Shown here one piece after another: positions 1 through 9,069 of a stretch of DNA of 64,000 nucleotides. Source of the stretch: Maribacter caenipelagi (GTDB taxonomy: Bacteria > Bacteroidota > Bacteroidia > Flavobacteriales > Flavobacteriaceae); NCBI RefSeq assembly GCF_004364175.1, contig NZ_SNZW01000017.1:345144-409143 (forward strand), given 5' to 3'. Numbering within the stretch: the stretch's first letter is position 1; each line of letters begins with the position of its first letter. The notes below the pieces were generated by a model. It was not told the DNA's origin, made no database searches, and saw only the letters and a program-made list of their open reading frames with translations. The translations under genes and the position numbers were made by a program.

Positions 1-138
1 AAGAAACCTTTTGAAGTCACAGTAGTTAACTATAGAAAAGATGGAACTACGTATAAATGTTGGATTCAAGGAGAACCTATTTTCGACAATAAAGGAGACA
101 TCGTTAATTTTATAGCCTTTGAAAAAGAAGTTGCTTAA
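1..138 (+). CDS. C-terminal end of a PAS-domain protein (partial)
   Basis: The first 45 codons are open and end in TAA at 136-138; the start lies outside the window. The peptide reads like the last strands of a PAS/LOV-type sensor domain: an NYRKDG turn, then W-I-x-G-x-P-I and D-N-K-G-D-I-V-N-F-I, the usual pattern where PAS cores close. Nothing follows the PAS fold, so the protein either ends in PAS or is a short single-PAS protein. The ligand and any upstream output domain cannot be seen. It converges on the pyk operon, and the two share the terminator at 157-192. Confidence 0.6.
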   Translation, partial: KKPFEVTVVNYRKDGTTYKCWIQGEPIFDNKGDIVNFIAFEKEVA

Positions 139-156
139 CTTTTGATAGTTAAAGCA

Positions 157-192
157 TAAAAAAGGGTCGCTAAATAAGCGACCCTTTTTTTA
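157..192. terminator. Bidirectional intrinsic terminator
   Basis: A GGGTCGC/GCGACCC stem (164-170 with 178-184) has a 7-nt loop, is preceded by an A-run and followed by eight T. The A/T runs on both sides allow it to end both the PAS gene and the pyk operon. Confidence 0.85.
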
Positions 193-214
193 TGAATTAT
201 AGTATTAAACCTGA

Positions 215-1657
215 CTAAATATCGCCTGATTCTATTTCACTAACTCTTAATGTATTTACCATTCCTTTATCTTTAATAGGCATTGCCGCAAGGCTAATTA
301 TCATATCCCCTACTTGCAAATATCCTTTATTAAAAGCTATACGGTTTACATCATCGACAGTATCATCTGTAGATACAAATTTATCATAGTAAAAAGCTTT
401 TACACCCCATAATAGATTCAATTGCGTTAGTATTCTTTTATTCGATGTAAACACAAGAATATGTGAACTTGGTCTCCATGCAGAAATTTGAAAAGCGGTG
501 TAACCACTATTGGTTAAAGTAGAAATTGCCTTCGCTTTAATATCATCTGCCATTGTAGCGGCATGATAACAAATAGATTTAGTAATGAATCTCTTTGTAC
601 GAATATGTGGTGGATCGTGCGGTACCTTAATTAAATCTGAACCTTCAACACTCTCTAAAATGCTTGACATTTTTTCAATTACCTGTACAGGATAATTACC
701 AACAGAAGTTTCACCAGATAACATTACTGCATCTGCACCATCCATAACAGAGTTTGCAACATCATTTACTTCTGCTCTTGTTGGTGTAAGACTAGTAATC
801 ATTGTCTCCATCATTTGGGTAGCGATAATTACAGGTATTCTAGCTTTCTTAGCTTTTAAAACTAATTGCTTTTGAATTAACGGAACTTCATGGGCAGGAA
901 CCTCAACACCTAGATCTCCACGAGCAACCATTAGACCATCACAGTAAGCAACAATCTTATCTATATTTTCAACAGCCTCAGGTTTCTCAATTTTAGCAAT
1001 AATCGGAATTTTATGTTCTGAGTGCTTATTGATTATGTTCTGAAGATCAATTAAATCTTGACTGAAACGAACAAATGAAAGTGCGATCCAATCTACCTCT
1101 AAAGAAATAGCGAATTCGGCATCTTTAATATCCTTTTTTGTAAGTGCAGGTAAAGAAATATTAGTATTCGGTAAGTTAACACCTTTCTTTGATTTTAATG
1201 GTCCACCTTGTATTACCTTGGCTAAAACTTCATCATCACCATTGGTCGTTACGACTTCGAACATTAATTTACCATCATCTAAAAGAATACGCTCCCCAGC
1301 TTTTACATCTCTAGGAAATTCTTTGTAATTCATGTAAACACGTTCTGCAGAACCTTCAAAAGGCTCTCCAGTTACAAATGTTATTTCATCACCTGGGCTA
1401 ACTACAACATCACCGGCCATTACGCCCACGCGTAATTTAGGTCCTTGTAAATCTGCTAAAATAGATGTGTAAGTATCCATTTCATCATTTAATTCACGTA
1501 TCATTTTTACACGCTCTTTAACATCATCGTAATCGGCATGAGAAAAATTTATTCTGAATACATCTACTCCTGCATCTATCATGCTCCTGAGTACCTCTTT
1601 CTTGCTAGTTGCAGGTCCTAAGGTGGCTACAATTTTCGTCTTTTTTACAGTTGGCAT
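215..1657 (-). CDS. pyk: Pyruvate kinase
   Basis: Converts phosphoenolpyruvate and ADP to pyruvate and ATP, the last step of glycolysis, in the cytosol. At 480 aa it has the normal length. Visible are the N-terminal substrate/metal region (TLGPAT near 12-17, RINFSH near 35-40), the beta-barrel B domain (about 72-165), the active-site signature IIAKIEKP near 219-226 with its catalytic lysine, and the MVARGDLGVE segment near 243-252. It is the last gene of the minus-strand run acpP, fabF, rnc, IPExxxVDY gene, pyk; only 2 nt separate it from the preceding stop, so co-transcription is very likely. Confidence 0.97.
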   Translation of the reverse strand: MPTVKKTKIVATLGPATSKKEVLRSMIDAGVDVFRINFSHADYDDVKERVKMIRELNDEMDTYTSILADLQGPKLRVGVMAGDVVVSPGDEITFVTGEPFEGSAERVYMNYKEFPRDVKAGERILLDDGKLMFEVVTTNGDDEVLAKVIQGGPLKSKKGVNLPNTNISLPALTKKDIKDAEFAISLEVDWIALSFVRFSQDLIDLQNIINKHSEHKIPIIAKIEKPEAVENIDKIVAYCDGLMVARGDLGVEVPAHEVPLIQKQLVLKAKKARIPVIIATQMMETMITSLTPTRAEVNDVANSVMDGADAVMLSGETSVGNYPVQVIEKMSSILESVEGSDLIKVPHDPPHIRTKRFITKSICYHAATMADDIKAKAISTLTNSGYTAFQISAWRPSSHILVFTSNKRILTQLNLLWGVKAFYYDKFVSTDDTVDDVNRIAFNKGYLQVGDMIISLAAMPIKDKGMVNTLRVSEIESGDI

Positions 1658-1659
1658 AT

Positions 1660-2124
1660 TTAAAAAATTAGATTGTTCTTTGATTTTAGTTTGTCTATAC
1701 TTATTTCATAAGCTGCCATAACTTTAGGCAACATTAATATGTTCTTTATCAAGGAGTTTATATCAAATCCCTTCTCTGTTTCTATTTTTAACAGATAGTC
1801 GACATCCTTATACTCGGGTAAGAGCCTAGGTGTCTTATATGTTGATTCATTCTTAAACAAATCATCTCTTACTATGAGTTCTTTTTCACTGCTATGATTG
1901 GCAATTAAAACCCAATACATATCATTATACTCATCTTCCCATTCAAAAATGGGAAACGAATTATTTTCAGCAAGATTAAAATTCTTTTTTGCTCTTACAA
2001 ATTTTGCCTTAATACTTTGGTTTAAACCGTAGGCTAATGCAAAATCTTCTAAGGTAGTGTGTAAAGCTATAAGGCTAAAAGATTCATCATAAAAATCATC
2101 ATTTATTTTATAAGTCGCAGCCAT
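1660..2124 (-). CDS. IPExxxVDY family protein
   Basis: A small Bacteroidota-specific protein of unknown function named after its motif; here it reads L-P-E-Y-K-D-V-D-Y near the C-terminal third. I place the start at 2124 (peptide MAATYKIND, 154 aa) rather than 69 nt further upstream. The family begins just before this motif, and the upstream extension is Leu/Phe/Cys-rich and contains a promoter-like TATATTTA box (2140-2147, minus strand). In this phylum the gene habitually sits between rnc and pyk, as here. It has no signal peptide, no membrane segment and no catalytic motif that I can name. Confidence 0.85.
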   Translation of the reverse strand: MAATYKINDDFYDESFSLIALHTTLEDFALAYGLNQSIKAKFVRAKKNFNLAENNSFPIFEWEDEYNDMYWVLIANHSSEKELIVRDDLFKNESTYKTPRLLPEYKDVDYLLKIETEKGFDINSLIKNILMLPKVMAAYEISIDKLKSKNNLIF

Positions 2125-2239
2125 ACTTGAACAAAACGGTAAATATAGAACTTCTAAGCTATAAAGCCTAGTTAGATAATTTGATAAAAACACATTAAAA
2201 GTTACTAAAATGTTAGCTTTTTATCATTTTGTGAAATGA

Positions 2240-2974
2240 TTAATTCTCCATTTTGTCCTGCAGCGCAAAAAAAGCTCTTTTTGAAGCTCTTTCTTCTGCT
2301 TTCTTCTTTGAAGTTGCTCTCGCTTTGGCAACAACATTACCCCCAATTGAAAGTTTAACGGCAAAATGTTTTAGTGGATCGTTACCGGTATCATCATATA
2401 CGTCAAAATCAAACGTTTTCTTCTTTTTCTGACACCATTCGATTACTAAACTTTTATAACTAATAACCCTACCTTCTAATTGTTCAATGTCTACATAAGG
2501 GTCTACTACTCTCTTATAAATAAATTTTTCACAATATTTATAACCACGATCAAGATATATGGCACCTACCAAAGCTTCAAATACATTACCATGAATGTTT
2601 TGACCAAAGTGCGATTTGGGTATTCTACTTTCAACATAGTTAATTAAACCTAAATCTCTACCCAATTCATTTAAATGCTCTCTACTAACAATTTTAGAGC
2701 GCATTTTGGTAAGGTAGCCTTCATCGCCTTCTGGCACCTCGCTATAAAGATGTTTAGAAATTATGGTTCCGAGCATAGAATCACCTAAGAATTCTAACCT
2801 TTCATAGTTCATAGCATTACCCTTATCATCTTTTATATTCATTGACCTATGAAGAAAGGCTTTTTTATAAAAGGATAATGTTTTGGGCTTAAAACCTAAA
2901 ATTTTGGTTATTCCCAAAAAAAAATCCCCATCCTCTTTTGGATGGGAATTAAATAAGTTTGAGGGAAATGACAT
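2240..2974 (-). CDS. rnc: Ribonuclease III
   Basis: Double-strand-specific endoribonuclease that processes rRNA precursors and structured RNAs. The 244-aa protein has the family signature YERLEFLGDSML at about residues 57-68 with the metal-binding Glu/Asp residues, a second acidic motif in VFEALVGAIYLD near 130-142, and a C-terminal double-stranded-RNA-binding domain from about 173 with the basic end KKKAEERASKRAF. It starts 9 nt after the fabF stop in the same operon. Coupling with fabF and acpP is also seen in many other bacteria. Confidence 0.96.
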   Translation of the reverse strand: MSFPSNLFNSHPKEDGDFFLGITKILGFKPKTLSFYKKAFLHRSMNIKDDKGNAMNYERLEFLGDSMLGTIISKHLYSEVPEGDEGYLTKMRSKIVSREHLNELGRDLGLINYVESRIPKSHFGQNIHGNVFEALVGAIYLDRGYKYCEKFIYKRVVDPYVDIEQLEGRVISYKSLVIEWCQKKKKTFDFDVYDDTGNDPLKHFAVKLSIGGNVVAKARATSKKKAEERASKRAFFALQDKMEN

Positions 2975-2983
2975 AAATACTAA

Positions 2984-4234
2984 TTAATCAATTTTTTTAA
3001 AAACCACACATGCATTGTGCCCACCAAAACCGAATGTGTTACTCATAGCAACCTTTACATCTCGTTTTTGAGCTTTGTTCAATGTAAGGTTTAAACTAGG
3101 ATCTATATTCTCATCTACCGTAGTATGGTTAATAGTTGGAGGTACTATTCCATGCTCCATTGCCAAAATCGATGCAATTGCTTCAATAGCACCGGCTGCT
3201 CCTAATAAGTGCCCAGTCATAGATTTTGTGGAATTTATATTTATATCTTTTGCATGTTCACCAAATACTTTGGTAATTGCCTTAAGCTCTGCAACATCTC
3301 CTAAAGGCGTAGAGGTACCATGTGTGTTAATGGCATCTACATCTTCAATTGATAGACCTGCATCTCTTAAACAGTTTTCCATTACTCTAACTACTCCTAT
3401 CCCGTCAGGGTGTGGTGCAGTCATATGGTAAGCATCACTAGACATACCGCCACCTGCTACTTCTGCATATATTTTTGCTCCTCTAGCAACTGCATGCTCA
3501 TATTCTTCAAGAACCAATGCCCCTGCTCCTTCTCCTAATACGAAACCATCTCTAGTTGCATCAAAAGGTCTTGAAGCTGTTTCTGGACTTTCATTTCTTG
3601 TTGATAATGCGTGCATTGCTCCGAAACCACCCATACCTGCAATAGTTACGGCTGCCTCACTACCACCGGTTACGATGACATCACAATGACCTAAACGTAT
3701 ATAGTTCAAGGCATCTATCATGGCATTGGCCGAAGAGGCACAAGCTGAAACAGTTGTATAGTTAGGTCCCATAAAACCATGTTTTATAGAAATATTTCCT
3801 GGTGCTATATCTGCAATCATCTTTGGTATAAAGAATGGATTGAATCTTGGTGTACCATCACCATTAGCAAAATTCATCACTTCGTTCTGGAAAGTTTCCA
3901 ATCCTCCGATTCCTGCTCCCCAAATAACCCCAACACGAAATTTATCAACTTTTTCTAAATCCAATTTAGAATCAAGAATAGCCTCGTCAGAAGATACAAG
4001 TGCATACTGTGCAAATCTATCTAGCTTACGGCCTTCTTTTCTTTCAAAGTGATCTTCGGTGCGGTAGTTCTTTAGCTCACATGCGAATTTTACTTTGAAT
4101 TTTTCTGTATCGTAATAAGTAATTGGTGCCGATCCACTCTTACCGTTGACCAAGGCATTCCAATACTCCTCAATATTATTACCTATTGGGGTAAGTGCCC
4201 CCAAACCTGTAACTACAACTCGCTTTAACTGCAT
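2984..4234 (-). CDS. fabF: Beta-ketoacyl-ACP synthase II
   Basis: Condenses malonyl-ACP with acyl-ACP in fatty-acid elongation. The 416-aa length is normal. The catalytic triad residues are visible: Cys165 in TVSACASSAN, His305 in NTHGTSTPLGD and His342 in KSMTGHLLGAAG, with the structural Lys337. It lies 106 nt downstream of acpP, with an intrinsic terminator-like hairpin in that gap, so part of the acpP transcripts probably stop before fabF. It is followed closely by rnc. Confidence 0.97.
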   Translation of the reverse strand: MQLKRVVVTGLGALTPIGNNIEEYWNALVNGKSGSAPITYYDTEKFKVKFACELKNYRTEDHFERKEGRKLDRFAQYALVSSDEAILDSKLDLEKVDKFRVGVIWGAGIGGLETFQNEVMNFANGDGTPRFNPFFIPKMIADIAPGNISIKHGFMGPNYTTVSACASSANAMIDALNYIRLGHCDVIVTGGSEAAVTIAGMGGFGAMHALSTRNESPETASRPFDATRDGFVLGEGAGALVLEEYEHAVARGAKIYAEVAGGGMSSDAYHMTAPHPDGIGVVRVMENCLRDAGLSIEDVDAINTHGTSTPLGDVAELKAITKVFGEHAKDININSTKSMTGHLLGAAGAIEAIASILAMEHGIVPPTINHTTVDENIDPSLNLTLNKAQKRDVKVAMSNTFGFGGHNACVVFKKID

Positions 4235-4275
4235 TTAACTTTTATTTGTTTAAATCTAAACCAAGCGTAAATTAA

Positions 4276-4315
4276 AAAAAATTATCCATGCGGAGCATTT
4301 ACCACATGGATAATT
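4276..4315 (-). terminator. Internal terminator/attenuator between acpP and fabF
   Basis: A perfect 12-bp inverted repeat (4279-4290 with 4304-4315) has a 13-nt loop. On the minus strand it is followed by a run of T residues (the A-run at about 4273-4281). It lies just after the acpP stop and upstream of fabF, so it should allow acpP, whose product is needed in large excess, to be transcribed more than the enzymes behind it. The effect on expression is inferred. Confidence 0.7.
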
Positions 4316-4340
4316 TGAATTCTATTTAAGAAAACATGTT

Positions 4341-4574
4341 TTACTTCGCTTCTTCTATATAGCTGATGGCTTGACCAACAGTTGCGATATTCTCAGCTTG
4401 ATCGTCTGGAATTTGAATATCAAATTCTTTTTCGAACTCCATTATCAACTCTACCGTGTCTAATGAATCTGCGCCTAAATCGTTAGTAAAGCTAGCTTCG
4501 GTTACCACTTCGTTTTCATCAACTCCTAATTTATCAACGATGATAGCTTTAACTCTTGATGCAATGTCTGACAT
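4341..4574 (-). CDS. acpP: Acyl carrier protein
   Basis: Carries growing acyl chains on a 4'-phosphopantetheine arm. The 77-aa acidic protein has the invariant GADSLDTVE motif; Ser37 is the attachment site. A promoter-like TATTTTTG box lies on the minus strand at 4608-4615, which puts transcription start about 27 nt before the ATG. It heads the acpP-fabF-rnc-IPExxxVDY-pyk run. Confidence 0.98.
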   Translation of the reverse strand: MSDIASRVKAIIVDKLGVDENEVVTEASFTNDLGADSLDTVELIMEFEKEFDIQIPDDQAENIATVGQAISYIEEAK

Positions 4575-4607
4575 AATAATATTTGTTTTAAAAATTTAAA
4601 TTGAAGG

Positions 4608-4615
4608 CAAAAATA
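4608..4615 (-). promoter_or_regulatory. Predicted -7 box for acpP
   Basis: TATTTTTG on the minus strand matches the Bacteroidota -7 consensus TAnnTTTG. The spacing gives a leader of about 27 nt for acpP. I see no clear -33 TTG. Confidence 0.5.
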
Positions 4616-4802
4616 AAAAACTTTGGTTTAATTACACTAATTGTCGTTAAAATGTATGGTAATTTAATAAAATTAAAGACATGTGCTGTAATTTTACCAT
4701 ATTAATATTTTGTTTCGGTAACGTTGAAAAAAGGTATTGAAAAGTAGTGAGGTAATTAGAACCGTTAATGATAATCGTTTTTTTCTAAATTCTGACAAGC
4801 TT

Positions 4803-4810
4803 TAAATTTG
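4803..4810 (+). promoter_or_regulatory. Predicted -7 box for purN
   Basis: TAAATTTG matches TAnnTTTG exactly and lies 26-56 nt before the two possible purN starts. No -33 TTG is evident at the usual spacing. Confidence 0.4.
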
Positions 4811-4835
4811 CTTTATTTGCCGAACTTTAATTTTA

Positions 4836-5441
4836 TTGTTCGCTCTCTTAAAAAGACCACTTCTATTGAAAACCCAAAAAATTATTCTTTTTGCCTCAGG
4901 TTCTGGATCTAATGTTGAAAACATTGCCAACTATTTTAAACTCCGCAAAGATGTTACTATATGCTGTGTATTAACTAACAAAAGCGATGCCAAAGTCATC
5001 GAACGTTGCAATAGACTTGAAATAAATGCTTTGTATTTTAACCGCCAAGCCTTTTCTAAAAGTGACTTTATCTTAAATCTGTTAAAGTCTTTAGACCCAG
5101 ATCTTATAGTATTAGCCGGCTTTTTATGGAAAATTCCTGAAGCTATTACAAATGCTTTTCCAAATAAAATTATAAACATACACCCAGCTCTTCTACCCAA
5201 ATACGGTGGTAAGGGCATGTACGGTATGCACGTTCACAATGCAGTTAAGCAACATAACGAAACAGAAACCGGTATTACTATACATTATGTAAATGCGCAT
5301 TATGATGAAGGTGCAATTATACAACAGACAACAGCACCTATTACTGTAAATGATACTGCAGAAGATATTGCATCTAAAGTACACCAATTAGAATATGAGT
5401 ACTTCCCTAAAGTTATCGATGAAATTCTATCTAAACAATAA
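4836..5441 (+). CDS. purN: Phosphoribosylglycinamide formyltransferase
   Basis: Transfers a formyl group from 10-formyl-THF to GAR in purine synthesis. The GART signature is clear: FASGSGSN near the N-terminus, INIHPALLPKYGGKG near residues 113-127 with the catalytic His, and YDEGAIIQQ with the catalytic Asp. There is no ATG at the expected place. The first possible start is TTG at 4836; a second TTG at 4866 would give MKTQKIILFASG, which fits the usual N-terminus better, so the first 10 residues are doubtful. The stop overlaps the next gene as TAATG, indicating translational coupling with rnhA. Confidence 0.93.
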   Translation: MFALLKRPLLLKTQKIILFASGSGSNVENIANYFKLRKDVTICCVLTNKSDAKVIERCNRLEINALYFNRQAFSKSDFILNLLKSLDPDLIVLAGFLWKIPEAITNAFPNKIINIHPALLPKYGGKGMYGMHVHNAVKQHNETETGITIHYVNAHYDEGAIIQQTTAPITVNDTAEDIASKVHQLEYEYFPKVIDEILSKQ

Positions 5442-6076
5442 TGGCTAAAAAAGGAAAATTCTATGTTGTCTGGAAAGGTAAAAAGCCAGGCATCTTTGAT
5501 TCATGGAAGGAATGCAAAAAATCTATTGCAAATTATGCCGGTGCAGAATATAAATCTTTTGAATCTTTTGAGTTCGCCAAAAAAGCTTACAACGGTAATT
5601 ATGCCGATTTTAAAGGACAGAAAAAAACAGCACCTTTATTATCAAAAGAAGAATTGGCACGAATTGGGACACCTAATTATCATTCTATTTCTGTTGATGC
5701 GGCTTCTAGCGGAAATCCCGGAGTTATGGAATACCAAGGTGTAGATACCAAAACGGGTAAAAAGTTATTTAAACAAGGCCCTTTTCCGCAAGGCACCAAC
5801 AATATTGGAGAGTTTTTAGCTCTTGTTCACGGACTAGCATTTTTGAAAGAGCGCAATAGTGACCGTATTATTTATACAGATTCTAGAACAGCCATGAGTT
5901 GGGTACGTAAAAAGAAATGCAACACAAAACTAACGGCATCTGCTAAGAACAAGAATCTTTTTGAACTTATTGACCGGGCAGAAGACTGGTTAAAGAAAAA
6001 TAAATACACTACAGTTATCGTAAAATGGGAAACAAAGGCCTGGGGAGAAATTCCTGCAGATTTTGGTAGGAAATAA
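5441..6076 (+). CDS. rnhA: Ribonuclease H with N-terminal viroplasmin-type domain
   Basis: Degrades RNA in RNA-DNA hybrids. The 211-aa protein has two parts. Residues 1-50 are a hybrid-binding viroplasmin-like domain (KFYVVWKGKKPGIFDSW, then YAGAEYKSF). From about 75 there is an RNase H fold with acidic residues in SVDAASSGNPG, NNIGEFLALVHG and YTDSRTAMSW. The last catalytic Asp is probably the one in PADFGRK at the C-terminus. It overlaps the purN stop by one base (TAATG). The two-domain form is common in Bacteroidota and eukaryotes. Confidence 0.92.
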   Translation: MAKKGKFYVVWKGKKPGIFDSWKECKKSIANYAGAEYKSFESFEFAKKAYNGNYADFKGQKKTAPLLSKEELARIGTPNYHSISVDAASSGNPGVMEYQGVDTKTGKKLFKQGPFPQGTNNIGEFLALVHGLAFLKERNSDRIIYTDSRTAMSWVRKKKCNTKLTASAKNKNLFELIDRAEDWLKKNKYTTVIVKWETKAWGEIPADFGRK

Positions 6077-6160
6077 TTGGCATTTTATATCAACAATTCA
6101 CCTTTAACAACTATTACCATTTGTATTTAATAAACCATTTTAATTAGCCCCTCAAAATCG

Positions 6161-6168
6161 TATATTTG
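6161..6168 (+). promoter_or_regulatory. Predicted -7 box for the PfkB kinase gene
   Basis: TATATTTG is an exact TAnnTTTG match followed by GCAGC, 23 nt before the ATG at 6192; transcription would start near 6175. Confidence 0.55.
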
Positions 6169-6191
6169 CAGCTTAAATTTTTTACAATTTT

Positions 6192-7118
6192 ATGGGCAAG
6201 CTTTTAATAGTAGGTACTGTCGCTTTTGACGCCATTGAAACTCCTTTTGGAAAAACAGATAAAATATTGGGCGGCGCAGCTACCTATATTGGCTTAGCAG
6301 CATCTCAATTCGATGTTGATTCAGCTATTATATCTATCGTAGGTGATGATTTACCTCAAGAATATTTAGACCTATTAACTGATAGAGGTATTGATATCTC
6401 TGCCTTAGAAATCGTAAAAGGTGGTAAAACTTTCTTCTGGAAAGGTAAGTACCATAATGACTTAAATTCAAGAGACACCTTAGTTACAGAATTGAACACA
6501 TTAGAAGACTTCAACCCTGTAGTTCCTGAAAATTACAATGATGCCGATGTAGTTATGCTAGGCAACCTTCACCCAATTGTTCAATTAGGTGTAATTAATC
6601 AGATGAAAAAACGACCAAAATTAATCATATTGGACACCATGAATTTTTGGATGGACAATGCTCTTAACGATTTAATGGAAGTCATTAAACATATAGATGT
6701 TCTAACTATTAACGATGAGGAAGCTAGACAACTAACTGGCGAATACTCTTTAGTTAAAGCAGCACAGAAGATTTTTACCATGGGCCCAAAATATGTGGTC
6801 ATCAAAAAAGGAGAACACGGTGCTTTATTATTTAATGAAGACCAAATATTCTTTGCGCCGGCATTACCTTTAGAAGAGGTATTTGACCCAACAGGTGCTG
6901 GTGATACTTTTGCAGGCGGATTTTCAGGATATCTAGCAGCAAGCGACGATAGTTCTTTTGAGAACATGAAGAAAGCTATTATTCACGGATCTAATTTAGC
7001 ATCTTTTAGTGTTGAGAAATTTGGAGCAGAAAGAATGATTGATCTAGAACGCAAAGAAATTAGAGAAAGACTGCATCAGTTTAAAAAACTGACTCAGTTT
7101 GACATAGAATTAAAATAA
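6192..7118 (+). CDS. PfkB family carbohydrate/nucleoside kinase
   Basis: A ribokinase-fold sugar or nucleoside kinase of 308 aa. Early GGAATYIGLAA matches the PfkB substrate-binding glycines, and DPTGAGDTFAGGF near residue 235 is PfkB signature 2 with the catalytic Asp and anion-hole glycines. The substrate cannot be read from sequence. It lies between rnhA and a PurF-like amidotransferase with a terminator after it, so a purine/ribose link is suggested by context only. It has its own promoter-like box at 6161. Confidence 0.88.
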   Translation: MGKLLIVGTVAFDAIETPFGKTDKILGGAATYIGLAASQFDVDSAIISIVGDDLPQEYLDLLTDRGIDISALEIVKGGKTFFWKGKYHNDLNSRDTLVTELNTLEDFNPVVPENYNDADVVMLGNLHPIVQLGVINQMKKRPKLIILDTMNFWMDNALNDLMEVIKHIDVLTINDEEARQLTGEYSLVKAAQKIFTMGPKYVVIKKGEHGALLFNEDQIFFAPALPLEEVFDPTGAGDTFAGGFSGYLAASDDSSFENMKKAIIHGSNLASFSVEKFGAERMIDLERKEIRERLHQFKKLTQFDIELK

Positions 7119-7127
7119 TCCCCCTAG

Positions 7128-7152
7128 CCTCAAAATATTTTGGGGTTTTTTT
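7128..7152 (+). terminator. Intrinsic terminator after the PfkB kinase gene
   Basis: CCTCAAAA pairs with TTTTGGGG (one G-T pair) around a TA turn and is followed by seven T. It ends 13 nt before the next ATG, so it may attenuate rather than fully stop transcription into the PurF-like gene. Confidence 0.7.
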
Positions 7153-7165
7153 AATACCAAAAACA

Positions 7166-9064
7166 ATGAGTGACGCAATTAAGCATGAGTGTGGTATTTC
7201 TGTAATACGATTGTTAAAACCTTTAGAGTATTACAAGGAAAAGTATGGAACAGCATTTTATGGTGTAAATAAAATGTATCTAATGATGGAAAAACAGCAC
7301 AATCGCGGTCAAGATGGTGCAGGTTTTGCCAGTATTAAATTAGATGTAGAAGCCGGGGAACGTTATATGAGCCGTGTACGCTCGTGTCAGCAACAACCTA
7401 TACAAGATATTTTTGCCCAAATCAACGACCGTATCAACTCTGAGCTAAAAGAGCATCCGGAGTATGAAGATGATGTGGCTTTACAAAAAAAGCACATACC
7501 GTATATAGGAGAATTACTTTTAGGACATGTACGTTATGGTACTTTTGGTAAAAACAGTATTGAAAGCGTTCACCCTTTCTTAAGACAGAACAATTGGATG
7601 CACCGTAACCTTATTGTTGCAGGTAACTTCAACATGACCAATGTTCACGAACTGTTCGATAACCTAATTCAACTAGGGCAACATCCAAAAGAAATGGCCG
7701 ATACGGTTACCGTAATGGAAAAGATAGGTCATTTTCTAGATGATGCGGTTGCTAAATTATACAAGCAGATTAAAAAAGAAGGATACACCAAACAAGAAGC
7801 TTCTCCACTTATTGCCAAACGTTTAAAGGTGTACAAGATATTAAGAAGGGCTGCCAAAAATTTTGATGGTGGTTATGCTATGGCCGGTTTATTAGGTCAT
7901 GGCGATGCTTTTGTATTAAGAGATCCAAGTGGTATTAGACCTGCTTACTACTATAGAGATGATGAAGTTGTCGTAGTAGCATCAGAAAGACCGGCAATAC
8001 AAACAGTATTCAATGTACCTTACGATGAAGTAAAAGAATTGGATCCGGGTGCAGCCATCATTATTAAAAAGAATGGTTCAAGTGCCATTAAACAAATACT
8101 AGAACCTAAAGAGCGAAAGGCATGTTCTTTTGAACGTATCTATTTCTCTAGAGGTAGTGATAAAGAAATATATCAAGAGCGTAAAGCGTTAGGTAAGTTG
8201 GTGTTCCCTCAAATATTAGAATCAATTAACGAGGATATCAAGAACACCGTTTTCTCTTATATACCAAATACGGCAGAAACGTCATTCTACGGTATGGTAA
8301 AAGAAGCTCAAAACTACCTGAACAAGAAAAAAGAAGAACAAATACTAGCTTTAGGAACAGGTATTACAGGCGAACAATTACATGAGATATTAGATGTACG
8401 CCCTAGAATCGAGAAAGTCGCTATTAAAGATGCAAAGCTTAGAACTTTCATTACCCAAGATAGTAGTAGAGATGATCTTGTAGCGCACGTATATGACATT
8501 TCTTATGGCTCTGTAAAAGAAGGTGACAATCTTGTTATTATAGACGACAGTATTGTTCGTGGTACAACACTCAAGAAAAGTATTCTAAGAATTCTGGACA
8601 GATTATCACCCAAGAAAATTATAGTGGTATCATCTGCACCGCAAATCAGATACCCAGATTGTTACGGTATCGATATGGCAAAATTAGAAGACTTTATAGC
8701 TTTCAAAGCTGCCTTGGCTTTACATGAAGACAACAACTCTATGCATATCGTAGAAGATATTTACAAAAAATGCTTAACACAGGTTGAGAGTCATGATAAC
8801 GACGTAATTAATTACGTTAAAGAATTCTACGCTCCGTTTACCGCAAAAGAGATCTCCAAAAAAACCGGAGAACTACTTAGTCCTGATGGAATAAAAGCCG
8901 AAGTTTCTATTATCTACCAAACAATTGAAAGTCTACATGAGGCTTGCCCTAAAAACTTGGGGGATTGGTATTTTACCGGTAACTACCCAACACCAGGCGG
9001 AAACAGAGTGGTAAATAGGGCTTTCATAAACTTCTATGAAGGCAATAATGAACGCGCATATTAG
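7166..9064 (+). CDS. Long PurF-like amidophosphoribosyltransferase
   Basis: Class II glutamine amidotransferase fused to a phosphoribosyltransferase, as in PurF (PRPP plus glutamine to phosphoribosylamine). The N-terminal domain has HECGIS with Cys9 as presumed nucleophile, unlike classical PurF in which Cys becomes residue 1 or 2, and RGQDGAGF near residue 46. The PRPP-binding motif VIIDDSIVRGTT lies near 455-466. At 632 aa it is much longer than classical PurF (about 470-510), with an insertion between the two domains. This long form is a known Bacteroidota paralogue; whether it replaces PurF here cannot be told from the window. Confidence 0.85.
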   Translation: MSDAIKHECGISVIRLLKPLEYYKEKYGTAFYGVNKMYLMMEKQHNRGQDGAGFASIKLDVEAGERYMSRVRSCQQQPIQDIFAQINDRINSELKEHPEYEDDVALQKKHIPYIGELLLGHVRYGTFGKNSIESVHPFLRQNNWMHRNLIVAGNFNMTNVHELFDNLIQLGQHPKEMADTVTVMEKIGHFLDDAVAKLYKQIKKEGYTKQEASPLIAKRLKVYKILRRAAKNFDGGYAMAGLLGHGDAFVLRDPSGIRPAYYYRDDEVVVVASERPAIQTVFNVPYDEVKELDPGAAIIIKKNGSSAIKQILEPKERKACSFERIYFSRGSDKEIYQERKALGKLVFPQILESINEDIKNTVFSYIPNTAETSFYGMVKEAQNYLNKKKEEQILALGTGITGEQLHEILDVRPRIEKVAIKDAKLRTFITQDSSRDDLVAHVYDISYGSVKEGDNLVIIDDSIVRGTTLKKSILRILDRLSPKKIIVVSSAPQIRYPDCYGIDMAKLEDFIAFKAALALHEDNNSMHIVEDIYKKCLTQVESHDNDVINYVKEFYAPFTAKEISKKTGELLSPDGIKAEVSIIYQTIESLHEACPKNLGDWYFTGNYPTPGGNRVVNRAFINFYEGNNERAY

Positions 9065-9069
9065 ATAAT

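Noticed and set aside
3075..3431. Plus-strand open frame inside fabF.
   Set aside because: Antisense shadow of a conserved gene without its own signals.
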